DNA of 64,000 nt from Falciphora oryzae (lineage: Eukaryota; Ascomycota; Sordariomycetes; Magnaporthales; Magnaporthaceae): the NCBI GenBank assembly GCA_000733355.1, contig JNVV01000008.1, forward strand, positions 88,333-152,332. The letters are read 5' to 3'. The position numbers and the translations under genes are program-made. Of this stretch, positions 22,233-30,842 are shown piece by piece. The notes below the pieces were generated by a model, which had not been told where the DNA came from, ran no database searches, and saw only the letters and a list, made by a program, of their open reading frames with translations. The stretch's first letter is position 1. The number at the start of each line of letters is the position of its first letter.

Positions 22233-23831
22233 CTATCCAAGCCGGGCCTGCGCAGACCCCCGACGCCGCCGCCTGGTCGGGTGCGCCGGCTGCTTCCAGA
22301 TGGGCTGGTCCGGGTCGTAACCGACCAGACAGTTCACCGTCTCTGCCCCCTGGCCCGCATCGTTGATGTTGCTGCCCACCGGGTCGCGCCACCTCCCCGT
22401 CAGCTTGACGTACTGGTCCAGCGCGTCCGCGACGGTCCTCCCCAGCTCGACCGCCTGGCCCGCGCGCGCGTGCGAGAAGTGCGTCAGCAGGCCCCTCGCC
22501 GCCTCCCTGTCTCCCTTCTCCAACAACGCGCGCGCCCCGCGCTCGACCCAGGCGTCGACGTCCGCCCTGCTCCGGCTCTCGAACCCGGTCAGCATGCGCG
22601 TGACGACGGGCATGTGCGCGGCCGGGTCGGCGCACATGTAGTACAGAACGCGCTTGAAGACGCGGCCCGCAAAGGTGGACGCCTCCTGGAGCTGGTAGTC
22701 CGGGTCGAGGAAGGACCCCGACGCGCCGGTCGTCAGGTAGCGGTGCTCGCCGAACTCGGGCGGGATGGAGTTGACGCCCAGCCACCAGGGCACAAAGGGG
22801 CTGGCGACGGAGCCGGTGGGGGCGACCCAAACACGCAGCAGGTCCGGGTCGGCAGCAGTGCTGTTACCGCCGAGGCTAAGCACCTGCCCGTAGCCGGCCT
22901 CGTCGTCCGAGATGCGGTGGTCGCGCACGCGCGCCATCAGCTTCTCCTCCGTTAGGGGGACCATGGCGCGCGTGGCGTCCTCGAGCGCGGCCTGCGACAT
23001 GAACTTGAAGCCGCCGTCGCGCATCGTCTTGTTGCCGGAGCGGTCGCCGTAGGCTTCGTACACGTTGAATGGTTTCCCGCTCTTGCTGCTCCACCACCCT
23101 TGCTCCACGGCAAAGGACACCAGGTTGGCGGACCCCATGTGGTCCGGACTGGAGGTGAAATCGACGGGGAAGTCGCCGATGTAGCCCGGATACAGGACGC
23201 GCACGTCGCCGGCGCCCAGGCGCTCGGCCGCCCAGAGCTTCTTGCCGCCTGCCATCTCCCACACAACCCACCCTTCGTCCTTGTCCGCGATCAGGTGCGT
23301 GTTGCCGCCGTACGTCGCCTCGCCGTACTGGCCCATGAGCTTCCCGATGATCTCGACGCCCTCGCGGGCGCTGCGCGCGCGCTCCAGCACGATGCGCGCC
23401 AGGTCGCTGTACTGCACGCCCGTCTGCGGGCTCGGCGTCATCTTCACCAGCTCGTCGCGGTTCTGCGCCCAGACGTCGCGCACCGCGACGCCGTGCTCGT
23501 TGAGCCCGCCGTTTGTCAGGGGAGCCGGGAACCCCTCAAAGTCCGAGTACTCCATCGACAGGTACCGGAAGGTGTGGCTGGCCTGCGGGATCTGGAACGG
23601 CTTCCCCGGGATGCTGGCCTTGTCGGTCACGCCGACGGTGATGGTGGCGTTGGGCGCGTGGTCGCGGGCCGGGAAGAGCTGCAGCCAGTGCGACGACACT
23701 TCTTCGCCGGTCCCGCCGACCATGACGCTGCCGTCGGCGGTTAGCGCCTTGCCGACGTAGAAGGCGTAGCTGGCGCTCGCCGGCCCGGCCAGGGCGGCGA
23801 GGGCGGCGGCGGTGACGACTGCGCGCAACAT
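22233..23831 (-). CDS. secreted dipeptidase, peptidase family C69 (U34), 532 aa
   Basis: Single-exon gene. The ATG at 23831 starts a signal peptide (residues 1-20, ending PASA). The mature protein matches the C69/U34 dipeptidase pattern that I know: a start resembling YAFYVGKALTADGSV, GGTGEE, GLNEHGVAV, an ARxGxE-like segment (ARSAREGVEIIGKLM), YGEATYGGNTHLIAD and EGWVVWEM, with about the family's usual length. These Ntn-hydrolases remove dipeptides or cleave small peptides after exposing an N-terminal nucleophile; extracellular peptide scavenging is the likely role. The expected nucleophile is Cys, but the residue that a PASA cleavage would expose here is Ser21. Further upstream in-frame NTG codons exist but only this ATG gives a clean signal peptide. 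The gene is divergent from the omega-amidase gene. A TGGAC pentamer repeat lies in its leader. Confidence 0.85.
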   Translation of the reverse strand: MLRAVVTAAALAALAGPASASYAFYVGKALTADGSVMVGGTGEEVSSHWLQLFPARDHAPNATITVGVTDKASIPGKPFQIPQASHTFRYLSMEYSDFEGFPAPLTNGGLNEHGVAVRDVWAQNRDELVKMTPSPQTGVQYSDLARIVLERARSAREGVEIIGKLMGQYGEATYGGNTHLIADKDEGWVVWEMAGGKKLWAAERLGAGDVRVLYPGYIGDFPVDFTSSPDHMGSANLVSFAVEQGWWSSKSGKPFNVYEAYGDRSGNKTMRDGGFKFMSQAALEDATRAMVPLTEEKLMARVRDHRISDDEAGYGQVLSLGGNSTAADPDLLRVWVAPTGSVASPFVPWWLGVNSIPPEFGEHRYLTTGASGSFLDPDYQLQEASTFAGRVFKRVLYYMCADPAAHMPVVTRMLTGFESRSRADVDAWVERGARALLEKGDREAARGLLTHFSHARAGQAVELGRTVADALDQYVKLTGRWRDPVGSNINDAGQGAETVNCLVGYDPDQPIWKQPAHPTRRRRRGSAQARLG

Positions 23832-24588
23832 TCTTGTGCTCGGTGCTGCCTGGACTGGACTGGACTGGACTGGACCGGCTGGTGCCAAGATCAGGACAAG
23901 GCGAGCGGGGAGGCCCCGGTGAGCGGCATGCTTTCTTTTATTTACTTTTTTCTCCTTCGAGGTTGCAGCGACTCGGCGTCCCGTCGGGTCGGCCTTCTTT
24001 GCGGCCCCGCAGCGAATTTCCGGTATCGCTGGAGATGGAGATAACGACGGGGCTGTCCCGTTTCCTGGGGAGATATTTGATCTCCGACTCTGTCATCCGT
24101 CCAGTCCTCCATTCTCCGCTCAAGAAGATAAAAAGCATGCTTATAATTGAGCGCATGTCTGACCCAAAAAGCCGGGTCAGGGGTTCAGGAGTCACAATAG
24201 CTGGTGGTGAGATTGGGCCAAGACAAACACACCACAAGAAACCCTAACCCCCAACTCGACGATGCCGGGCTCTTACGTGACCGTTACGTGTATCCAAAAA
24301 ACAAAACATACAACACCGAGGATTCCCCAGTGGTCACCCACCTGAGTACTAGTTCGGCCCTCACTGGTTTGACTAGGGGAGAGCGGACGGGATCCCGTAT
24401 ATTCCAGTGGGTATGGTCGTATGTGGTGGAATACTCGCGTCCTGGCCTTGATATAGGTTGAACCGGTGCAAATCCTTCCCGCACTGCCGAGCCACCACCG
24501 GCGCCTACCGAGGAGAGGGGCGCGGGGGGCGACATCGGCCGAGGGGCCCCGGAAAAGCGTCACCACCGCCCCTCCGCACCACACTACA
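23832..24588. promoter_or_regulatory. shared divergent promoter region (dipeptidase / omega-amidase)
   Basis: 757 bp separate the two divergent start codons, so promoters of both genes must lie here unless one has a leader intron. No clear TATA box was placed with confidence; a TTATAAGC on the minus strand lies about 300 bp upstream of the dipeptidase ATG. Confidence 0.4.
23851..23875. repeat. TGGAC pentamer repeat in the dipeptidase leader
   Basis: Five perfect tandem copies of TGGAC end 20 bp upstream of the dipeptidase start codon, so the repeat lies in its probable 5' UTR. Confidence 0.9.
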
Positions 24589-25755
24589 ATGCGGAGAGCG
24601 CTCACAACGGCGGCGGTGGCGACGGCGAGGACAACTACCCGCACAACCATCTTCTCGTCCGCTTCAAAGTCCACCATCTCTCACAAGCCCAGGCTAGCAA
24701 CAGCACAACAACCCCTCTTGCCGCCGCTGTTCCCCCCAGGAGTCGTCGCCCGAACCACGCGAGCCGCAATGTCCACAACAGCAGCAACACCATCCGCATC
24801 CGACGAGCGCGGCGCGGTCCTGAAGCAGCCCGTCCGCGTCGCCTGCGTCCAGCTGTCCAGCGGCGCCGACAAGGCCGCCAACCTGTCCCGCGCGCGGTCT
24901 AAGATCCTCTCGGCAGCCTGGGACGGGTCGGCCAACATCGTCGTGCTGCCCGAGTGCTTCAACTCGCCCTACGGCACCGCCCACTTCCCCACCTACGCCG
25001 AGCAGCTCCTCCCGTCCCCGCCCACACCCGACCAGTCCCCCAGCTTCCACGCCCTGGCCGACGCCGCGCGCGAGGCGGGCGTCTACCTGGTCGCGGGCTC
25101 CATCCCGGAGCTGGCCCTCGAGAAGAACGACAAGGGCGACGAGGTGAAGAAGTACTACAACACGGCCCTGGTCTTCTCTCCCGACGGCAAGCTCCTCGCG
25201 ACCCACCGCAAGGTGCACCTCTTCGACATCGACATCCCCGGCAAGATCACCTTCCGCGAGTCCGACGTCCTCTCGGCCGGCTCCAAGGTCACCCTCGTCG
25301 ACCTGCCGCCCTACGGCAGGATCGGCCTGGCCATCTGCTACGACGTGCGCTTCCCGGAGCTGGCCGCCATCGCGTCGAGGCGCGGCGCCTTCGCCCTCTT
25401 CTACCCGGGCGCCTTCAACCTGACGACGGGCCCGCTGCACTGGCAGCTGCTGGCGCGCGCGCGCGCCGTCGACAACCAGCTCTACGTCGCGCTGTGCAGC
25501 CCCGCCAGGGACATGGCCGAGGGCGTCTACCACGCCTACGGCCACAGCCTGGTCGCCGACCCCATGGCGGGGGTTCTGGTCGAGGCGGGCGAGGACGAGG
25601 AGATCGTGTACGCGGACCTCACGCCCGAGGCCATCGAGAGCGCGAGGAGCGGCATCCCGCTGCGCACCCAGCGCCGCTTCGACGTCTACCCGGATGTGAG
25701 CAAGGGCGACGTCAAGTTCTCGGACCCGGGGCAGGACGGGATTGTTAGTAAGTAG
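24589..25755 (+). CDS. nit3: omega-amidase, Nit2/Nit3-type carbon-nitrogen hydrolase, 388 aa
   Basis: Single-exon gene. Residues about 81-375 form a carbon-nitrogen hydrolase domain with the triad Glu122 (VVLPECFNSPYG), Lys208 (THRKVHLFDIDIPGK) and Cys250 (LAICYDVRFPEL). FDIDIPGKITFRES and CYDVRFPEL are typical of the Nit2/Nit3 branch, which hydrolyses alpha-ketoglutaramate and alpha-ketosuccinamate and acts as metabolite repair for deaminated glutathione; the role is inferred from family. The first 60 residues are rich in Arg, Thr, Ser and Ala without acidic residues, like a mitochondrial presequence. An internal ATG (Met61, at 24769) sits 20 residues before the domain and would give a cytosolic form. 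It is the second carbon-nitrogen hydrolase in the window, after the Nta1-type gene; the two are distinct subfamilies. Confidence 0.9.
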   Translation: MRRALTTAAVATARTTTRTTIFSSASKSTISHKPRLATAQQPLLPPLFPPGVVARTTRAAMSTTAATPSASDERGAVLKQPVRVACVQLSSGADKAANLSRARSKILSAAWDGSANIVVLPECFNSPYGTAHFPTYAEQLLPSPPTPDQSPSFHALADAAREAGVYLVAGSIPELALEKNDKGDEVKKYYNTALVFSPDGKLLATHRKVHLFDIDIPGKITFRESDVLSAGSKVTLVDLPPYGRIGLAICYDVRFPELAAIASRRGAFALFYPGAFNLTTGPLHWQLLARARAVDNQLYVALCSPARDMAEGVYHAYGHSLVADPMAGVLVEAGEDEEIVYADLTPEAIESARSGIPLRTQRRFDVYPDVSKGDVKFSDPGQDGIVSK

Positions 25756-26435
25756 GCGCGGGGGATTGGATACTGCTGGTCAACGCGTGGGAGCGGCATT
25801 ACTGTAACAACATGGCACTGTACAACCCTACCTACGCAGTTTAGATGACTGCTTATAGATGGTGCGCAACCTCTGCCACTCGTTTTGGGGGGGGGGAAGT
25901 CTTTGAAGTGAGGGTTCGTCGAGCGTGCCCAGTCTCGTTCTCGACAAAAAAAAAGATGGCACCCCCGTTGTCCTAGTTTTCCTGTATCCTTTCCCGTTTT
26001 TTGAATAAGTGTTCGCCGAGCGTCCCCGGGTCGGCCACGGAGCGATAGGCAGGGACCTATTTACTAGGGTTTAATATCGATTATCACTATACCCTCGCCT
26101 TGCCGCCCGTTGCGCTGGCGCTTTTCGTTTTTTTTTTTTTTTTTGGTTTGGTTGGTCGAGAGGTACGAGACGTAAAGATATTTCCCTCCACAGTAGACGA
26201 CGACACCACTGACGCCGACGACAGCCTTCAGGCGGAACTTCCCCTCCTCGATGGTCTCGCCGCGGATGTCGGGGAGCCCGGAGGCGGAAGGGACGGGATC
26301 AAGCATGGAAACCATCAAAGCCAATGTAAAATTACCAGCACTAGGATAGCGGCTACTCAGTAGGCGATACAACTGAGGATTCAGACTCGGCCCTTCAATT
26401 TCTGACGCGACTTTTAAGCTCGTGGACGATTTGTT
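25756..26435. other. intergenic, convergent 3' flanks
   Basis: 3' flanks of the omega-amidase and methyltransferase genes. Contains a G9 run near 25888-25896, two copies of a short motif (25907-25935 and 26012-26027, see findings) and a T17 run at 26128-26144. No gene seen. Confidence 0.5.
25907..25935 (+). repeat. dispersed short motif, first copy
   Basis: Begins AGTGAGGGTTCGTCGAGCGT; partner of 30661-30690. A related core, TTCGCCGAGCGTCCCC, follows at 26012-26027. Confidence 0.6.
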
Positions 26436-28411
26436 TCACTCCGGTTTCTGTCCATAAGTGACAACACTGTGTTAAGTTGTCAACAGACATTGGGTTAGCG
26501 GCTGGCTAATACCAAAGCGAAAGTGGAGTTGCATTTTGCTTCAACTCACATCCGCCAGTATCCGTGAATGTTCCTGTTCTGCAAATCCTTGCGGACGTCT
26601 ACGAGGAAAACCTCGAGCTCATCAGGTGCCCAGTTCAGCGCGCGGGTGAAGAGAGCGAGGCTGAGGGCCTGGAGGCCCTGCATTATGTTCTCGTGGCCCC
26701 AGGCGCCGAGCTCCTTATGCTTGGGGTCCTTGGGCCAGGTGTTCATCGGCCACTTGTACGTGGTCCGCACCACGTTCGTGAAGCCGGCGTCGGTAAGTTG
26801 GTCCTTGTATGCCAGGCCCGAGTCCAGCCGGCTGCCTAGCTTAGCGGCCGCCTCGGCCATGAGCTCGCTCCACCGGTACACGGCACTGTCTTTAGAAAGC
26901 GTTCCGTCGTCGGATTCCATGGGGTAGATGGGGTCGAGGAGCTCGATCCAGCCGCCGGGAGAAAGGTTCCTGGGGTATGGGTGGTGGTTAATATTATCTC
27001 GGTCTTTGCGCACGCAGGAGCCCATCGAAAAAAAGGATAAAAACGCATGTTTGCTAACTGGAAAACCTGCGCGAACAGCTTCGGCCAGTCCGCTATCGAG
27101 GCCAACATCATGCGCATGTAGACGAAGTCAAAAGGCTGGTTGTACGTCCACTCCGCCTCGATGTCGTCAACGTAGAAGGTGACGTTTGGGGGCACACTGT
27201 TAATCACAAAAGAGCGTTGCGGCTTCGTTGTTAGCAAACTGCCGGTAGAAATTATTCCTGGTCCCCTAATGGCTCATATAGTTGAACCTACAATGACGGC
27301 TGGATCGGGCTGAGGTCGACCCCGACCACCTGTGTGATGATTATTAGCTGTCGTGCCACGGTCGAAGTCAATGTCCGCCGTGATTGATCATCAAAATCTT
27401 ATACCTGTGCCTCGGGATGCGCGTCGGCTGCATCCGAGCGTTGTCAGTGATATTCGTCAACAAGACAAAACTTGAACGCAAAGGCCGGACGTACCAAAGT
27501 CCATGGCCCAAATGCCTGTTCCGCATCCAGCGTCCAGGCAGCGGTGGATCCGGTGGCCATCCTTGCCGGCAGGGCAGATATAGAGCCGGTAGTCGGTGGT
27601 GAGCATGCACAATTCGTGTTGGAGATCTGAGGTTTGTCACGTTACCCTCATTATTACCGTCACGCGGTTCGTTTAAAGACTTAGGTCAGGTTAGAGTGCT
27701 ACATACCCAAACGCTCATTTTCGATCTGAGCGAGTTATACAGGAACAAAATAGCTCCGTCAACATCTGTCTTTCGTGCATAATCAGGCAGGTAATTAATA
27801 AATGTATAACAGGCGAACTACCTCATCGTTAGGCAGGATATAAGCTGTCGAGTATACGGCAGTTAGCAAACCATGCTCTTGCCCGGTAGGGATATCTTTG
27901 AGTCCTGGCCCGAGACCGGGGATACTTGCATCCCGCCTTGAAAGCATGGTAGGTCCGACCGTTCTCTATGCGGTACTTGAGAATACTTGACGCGAGGGAA
28001 GCGCTGTCCCCGCCGATGGAGTTCTGTTTGTCCGGGTTTTGTTAGCGTACAAACCCGGAGAAAGACACACCCTCGATTGACTGGCGCTCATATATTAGTG
28101 GAAAAGAAGGGAACGGGGATCCTTACCACATCGAGCGCAGAATCGTTGTCGTCGCCCACGGTCTTGGTTTACACACAAGGTTGTTAGCACCTTCACACGT
28201 TTCGTGCACAAAGTGGCCGAGGCGAGCTGAATTATCAACGATTTTGGGCATTGCTCACGTCTGCTTCCAGTACACCATCACCGTGGGCATGCCTGCCAAC
28301 GTTGGCAGGAGGCTCGTTGGTGGGAGTCGGACCCGGTGGGACCGACGATCCCGGTGCGGGATCTGCCGCTAGCTGGCTCGGACTGAGTTTCTTCTCGGGC
28401 TCACCGGCCAT
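26436..28411 (-). CDS. SAM-dependent methyltransferase, LaeA-like (TAM domain), 368 aa, 11 exons
   Basis: Exons 28411-28259, 28162-28127, 28023-27930, 27844-27822, 27725-27707, 27626-27495, 27427-27405, 27329-27292, 27196-27059, 26969-26550 and 26466-26436; every join keeps phase. Landmarks of the family appear in order: DDNDSALDV, YRIENGRTYHAFKAG joined to SYILPNDE, DLQHEL, the SAM-binding motif LDAGCGTGIWAMDFAD, VVGVDLSPIQPSFVPPN, DDIEAEWTY, FDFVYMRMM, LSPGGWIELLD and a YWRIVVTYGQKPE end. These proteins are nuclear or cytosolic methyltransferase-like regulators or secondary-metabolism enzymes; the substrate cannot be told. The first 50 residues are Pro/Ser-rich and poorly conserved in the family. 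Intron 3 begins with GC rather than GT. Most introns carry GCTAAC near the 3' end. No biosynthetic cluster is next to it. Confidence 0.88.
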
Positions 28412-29280
28412 GTTCGTCAAGGGCAGCTGGGCGAGCCTACGGTCTGGAAAGTGGGACGGTCCAAACCGCTCCTTAAATACGTGCAGACTGGAGGGCTGCG
28501 ACCGATGAAAAGGAGTAAGCAGAGAACTGGTGGTGTGAGGGCGAAACCAGTCCCATCTCATCTGTCTGAAGCACCTCGGGCTTGTTCCCCGCGTTAGGGC
28601 TTTGATACCGTCATTTCCGCAATTTTCATCGGATCCTAACCAAGAAAGAAAAAAAGAAAAAAAAAAAAAAAAAGGAAAGAGAACCTGTCCGGTATGTACG
28701 CATTCCAAGGTTGCCGAGGGGTGATTCCTGCAGCTATGAAGTGACGTGATAGCGCGCTTGAAAGCACAAAGGTAGGGTAGGAACCTAGACCATCCCTCAC
28801 TGGGCCCTGGTAAGGGTTAAATGGGGCCCGAACGGATGTTTATCCTGTGCATCCCCGAGACTGCAGCTCGTCACGCCCGACCGAGTTGTCATTGGTGGCA
28901 GCCAGACCGAACCCCTCATCATATGCGAATGGCAGCTTAATTTGGCTTAGCTTGATAGTGGTCATGGCGACCTAACCATCGTCGCCCCGGCAAGATACGC
29001 GCGGGTGACCACTATATGGTGGCGCCAAATAAGAGACGATGGGCCCTCGGTGTGACGAGACCATAGCCATACCACATTTTCGCATCTGTCACGAACTAGA
29101 CTTGTCAACTTTGCAGCTTCGCGCAACGCTCGACCAGCATATCAATAGCGTGAAGCATGGTAAGCTGATTGGCCTTGATATAAAAAGACCTGCAATGGGT
29201 TCGGGCGGTCGATATTAACTTTGGCACCAGAGGTCGCCGGCCGAATGGATACAGCCGGAGCCGGGCGGGAGCGAACTACG

Positions 29281-29299
29281 AGAGAGAGAGAGAGAGAGA
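29281..29299. repeat. (AG)n microsatellite
   Basis: About nine tandem AG dinucleotides in intergenic DNA. Confidence 0.9.
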
Positions 29300-30230
29300 A
29301 TATTTAACGTCGGTGCATCGAGATCTACCTATCCCTGCCTCCCTAAGGGCATACGACGTGCTAGCGCTACCTAAGCTTATCTGCACCAGGCTATAGCGCT
29401 GCCATCGAAGGCGGCCAACAAATTGAACCCGCAGGCACACGGAAGTCGGGCCGCGTTCCGGCGCTCCTTGTTGGCGAGCGGGCAATCGGTAGTAGGGCGA
29501 AAAGACGCGGGGGCGTTGTAAGCGCAGCGGGTGGTAGTAATGCGATCGGCCAGTAAGTGTACCGGAGAAAGGAAAGGCCAGGTTTGGGCGGGGACCTCGG
29601 GGCCACCCCTAGGTCCGGCCGGGGATGTGAGCTTTACATTGCCATAGGTAGTTGGCTCTCTCACCCACGACAAAAAAAACGAGACTGCAATCTGTGTCCC
29701 TCCTGCCGGGGAGTACATTGGCCGCGATGAACAACGCTAAGAAAACCGCGACTATACATCTTTTCACATTGAAAAAGACGTGATATTATACTTTACGACT
29801 GCTGGTAATATACAGCCAGGTTGAATCTTTTATTTCCCATTTGTCTTTCTGGAAATACAAAGGGAAAACACCTGGGGCCAAAGTCACTTTGTTTCGCAGT
29901 CTCGTTTATTTTGTTGTGGGGGAGGCTCTCAAGGCTGCTAAGTGCTTGGTAGACCGATCGCCGTGCCACCTCGCTGGCCGGGCAGGGTTGATCAAATCTC
30001 TCTCTACGAAGCCCCAGAAGCAGGAAAGAAGAAAGAGCGTCGCGCTGGGCACTTCTTTTCGGTTCAGGACGATGAGCAAGGCGCGGCAGGCGAAAGATAA
30101 ACACTCCAGCACGGCGACGGCTCGGATGTGTTTTGGAAATCCTGAAAACGCTAGTAAGCTGCTCGGGGCGCTCAGAAACCTGGCACGTCCCAAATAAAAG
30201 CCTGCAACCCCATGCATAAAAAAAGATATA

Positions 30231-30432
30231 GGAAAGGGCACGGGAAAGGATACAGGAAAGGATACAGGAAAGGGCACGGGAAAGGATACAGGAAAGGATA
30301 CAGGAAAGGGTACAGGAAAGGATACAGGAAAGGGTACAGGAAAGGATACAGGAAAGGATACAGGAAAGGATACAGGAAAGGATACAGGAAAAGATGCAGG
30401 AAAAGATACAGGAAAAGGAACAGGAAAGGAAC
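30231..30432. repeat. 12-bp minisatellite, about 17 copies
   Basis: Tandem units of GGAAAGGATACA with variant units ending in GGCACG, GGTACA, GATGCA or GGAACA. Because 12 is a multiple of three and no unit contains a stop, all three minus-strand frames stay open through it, giving Phe/Pro/Val/Ser, Leu/Phe/Tyr and Cys/Ile/Leu/Ser repeats; the plus strand gives a Lys/Arg/Gly/Tyr repeat. No start or flanking exon supports translation. Confidence 0.92.
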
Positions 30433-30660
30433 CAGATAAGAATCGGAACAATGGGGGTTCCAATCGGTGTGGTCGGAACAGCAGGCTTTTGTTCGGGCAA
30501 CGTGCCTGGGTAAAGCCCGAGTCCACGCGTCGATCCATCTTGTCCGTGGTGTCGCGATTGGCGACGGCAAGCATCAAAGCTGTGCCATCGTCGCATCGTG
30601 GGAGGGAGCAATTGTTGCCACCCGTATTGGAGAAAAATCCCTTGTTCTTTTACTTTCTTG

Positions 30661-30690
30661 AGTGAGGGTTCGTTGAGCGTCCCCTAGTCT
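30661..30690 (+). repeat. dispersed short motif, third copy
   Basis: This 30-bp sequence begins AGTGAGGGTTCGTTGAGCGT and closely matches 25907-25935 (two substitutions and one base inserted). A shorter core is at 26012-26027. All lie in 3' flanking DNA. Confidence 0.6.
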
Positions 30691-30842
30691 AATAACCAAC
30701 CGATCATGTTCCCATATGACATGTACCCAATCATCATTCCTGCCATGTGCCGACCGAGCTGCTCAGTGTGCAATCTGCGCGATCTGGGAGCTTTTGAGGC
30801 AGGCTTTTATCCCAGAGTCCCATCCTGGCCACGCGCCTTCGA

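Larger units (their letters stand above)
28412..30842. other. intergenic with simple repeats
   Basis: No supported gene. It holds an A-rich run (about 28640-28676), a (GA)n tract (29281-29299), a 12-bp minisatellite (30231-30432) and one copy of a short repeated motif (30661-30690). A TATAAAA at about 29178-29184 has no gene I can tie it to. Long open frames over the minisatellite are produced by the repeat itself. Confidence 0.5.

Noticed and set aside
11606..25755. Idea that the two carbon-nitrogen hydrolases are tandem duplicates
   Set aside because: Their catalytic-site motifs (GICMDINPYKF versus LAICYDVRFPEL) place them in different ancient subfamilies.
26436..28411. Secondary-metabolite cluster around the LaeA-like methyltransferase
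   Set aside because: Neighbours are omega-amidase and spermidine synthase; no synthase, P450 or transporter is present within the window.
30172..30611. Three overlapping minus-strand ORFs of 130-270 codons
   Set aside because: They are produced by the 12-bp minisatellite, which has no stop in any frame; there is no start context or exon structure.
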